Assembly: GCA_007120675.1 (NCBI GenBank) | Contig: SKNE01000004.1 | Coordinates: forward strand, 1-5,549 | DNA length: 5,549 nt | Origin: Bacteroidales bacterium | GTDB taxonomy: Bacteria; Bacteroidota; Bacteroidia; Bacteroidales; UBA7960 | Direction of reading: 5' to 3' | The notes under the pieces: generated by a model | Database searches by the model: none | What the model was told of the DNA's origin: nothing | Seen by the model: only the letters and a program-made list of their open reading frames with translations | Shown: positions 4,947 to 5,549 of the stretch, piece by piece | How positions within the stretch are numbered: the stretch's first letter is position 1 | Layout of the letters: every line of letters begins with the position of its first letter | Position numbers and translations under genes: made by a program

Positions 4947-5549
4947 TGGATAACAATTTGTATGCAGTATTCGGGAATCCCGTATTGCACAGCAAAAGCC
5001 CGCAGCTTTTCAGTGGCATCCTGGATCCTTTGATGGACCGTTACCTGCGCATCCGGCCGCAATCGGCCGAAGACCTTCTTCAGCTGGTGCGCCGGCTAGC
5101 CATCCGGGGTGCCAGCGTGACCGCCCCTTTTAAGGAGGCCATCCTGCAGAGTGTGGACACACTCACCCCCTCTGCCAGGGCCGTTGGTGCAGTAAATTGC
5201 ATTCGTTACCAGGGGGGGCGGATACAGGGTCACAATACGGATCACCATGGTGTTACCGGGCCCCTCCGGGACGCCGGACTGTCCCTCAAAGGGTCCGCCG
5301 TGCTGGTACTGGGGGCCGGCGGGGCAGCCAGGGCGGCTGTATACGGACTGACAGAAGCCGGTGCCCGGGTGAGTATCAGCAACCGGACAGAAGAGAAGGC
5401 CCACAGGCTGTGCGACGAGTTTGGCGGCGGACTGCTGGAATGGCGCCGGGACATTCCCGACAGGCATTTTGATGCGGTGGTGTCCACCATCCTGCCCCAG
5501 GGCCTGCCTCCTTTCATGGAACGCATTTCCTGCGGGCTAATGCTGGACG
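4946..5549 (+). CDS. aroE: Shikimate dehydrogenase, partial (cut by the right window edge)
   Basis: The first 201 codons are present without a stop; the family is usually about 245-280 residues, so some 50-80 are missing. The enzyme reduces 3-dehydroshikimate to shikimate with NADPH in the cytoplasm. The substrate domain starts with YAVFGNPVLHSKSPQLF (residues 6-22), in which the HSKSP serines bind shikimate. It continues with ASVTAPFKE (56-64), containing the catalytic Lys63, VGAVNCI (80-86) with Asn84, and GHNTDHHG (95-102) with the catalytic Asp99. The cofactor domain has the loop GAGGAARA (123-130) and SNRTEEKA (145-152), whose Arg is typical of NADP preference. The usual NVTxPxK motif reads SVTAPFK here, a substitution seen in some family members and not expected to abolish activity. 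The start is set by the position of the GNPVxHSxSP motif, 10 residues in. It follows aroB after a GC-rich 176-nt spacer; the intervening pathway enzyme, dehydroquinase, is not in the window. Confidence 0.93.
   Translation, partial: MDNNLYAVFGNPVLHSKSPQLFSGILDPLMDRYLRIRPQSAEDLLQLVRRLAIRGASVTAPFKEAILQSVDTLTPSARAVGAVNCIRYQGGRIQGHNTDHHGVTGPLRDAGLSLKGSAVLVLGAGGAARAAVYGLTEAGARVSISNRTEEKAHRLCDEFGGGLLEWRRDIPDRHFDAVVSTILPQGLPPFMERISCGLMLD

Noticed and set aside
1..5549. CRISPR arrays, insertion sequences, tRNA or rRNA genes, novel defence genes
   Set aside because: No regularly spaced repeats, transposase motifs, terminal inverted repeats or tRNA-like cloverleaf were seen. Apart from the leader, the window is ordinary biosynthetic and peptidase sequence.

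Overview
This window looks like a chromosomal segment of a fairly GC-rich member of the Bacteroidota. Four things point there. One gene encodes a DAHP synthase fused to a chorismate mutase of the 'type II' arrangement common in that phylum. The divergent gene encodes a secreted S9-type peptidase with a signal peptide ending just before Gln. Promoter-like sites resemble the TTTG / TAnnTTTG consensus. The starts are preceded by A-rich sequence rather than strong Shine-Dalgarno sites. Family or genus cannot be fixed from this sequence alone.

Layout. Bases 1-1161 (minus strand) hold the first 387 codons of an exported prolyl-oligopeptidase-family (S9) peptidase: signal peptide plus beta-propeller, with the catalytic domain beyond the left edge. 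Bases 1162-1269 are an AT-rich divergent promoter region. Bases 1270-1704 are a long regulatory leader. Then, all on the plus strand, come tyrA (prephenate dehydrogenase, 1705-2571), a DAHP synthase-chorismate mutase fusion (2619-3731), aroB (3-dehydroquinate synthase, 3738-4769) and the start of aroE (shikimate dehydrogenase, 4946 to the right edge). The spacers are 47, 6 and 176 nt, so an operon is likely.

How the genes work together. The DAHP synthase domain makes the first intermediate of the common aromatic pathway, AroB closes the ring and AroE makes shikimate. The chorismate mutase domain makes prephenate and TyrA commits it towards tyrosine. The set therefore covers both ends of the route to tyrosine; the dehydroquinase, shikimate kinase, EPSP synthase, chorismate synthase and aminotransferase are not in the window.

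The most interesting part is the leader before tyrA. A 16-residue reading frame at 1270-1320 (MRTERTYHTYYYYLLV) has five Tyr codons, four of them consecutive, and is followed 54 nt later by an intrinsic terminator (1375-1397). This is the classic arrangement of a ribosome-mediated tyrosine attenuator. About 300 nt further on, a second intrinsic terminator (1676-1700) ends only 4 nt before the tyrA start codon. It is preceded by an 81-codon frame ending in a Tyr-rich stretch (YNHYY), and a 9-bp competing helix (1632-1640 with 1674-1682) starts in the last codons of that frame. I read this as a likely pair of tandem attenuators placing a common-pathway plus tyrosine-branch operon under tyrosine control. 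The first unit is well supported by sequence; the second is an inference.
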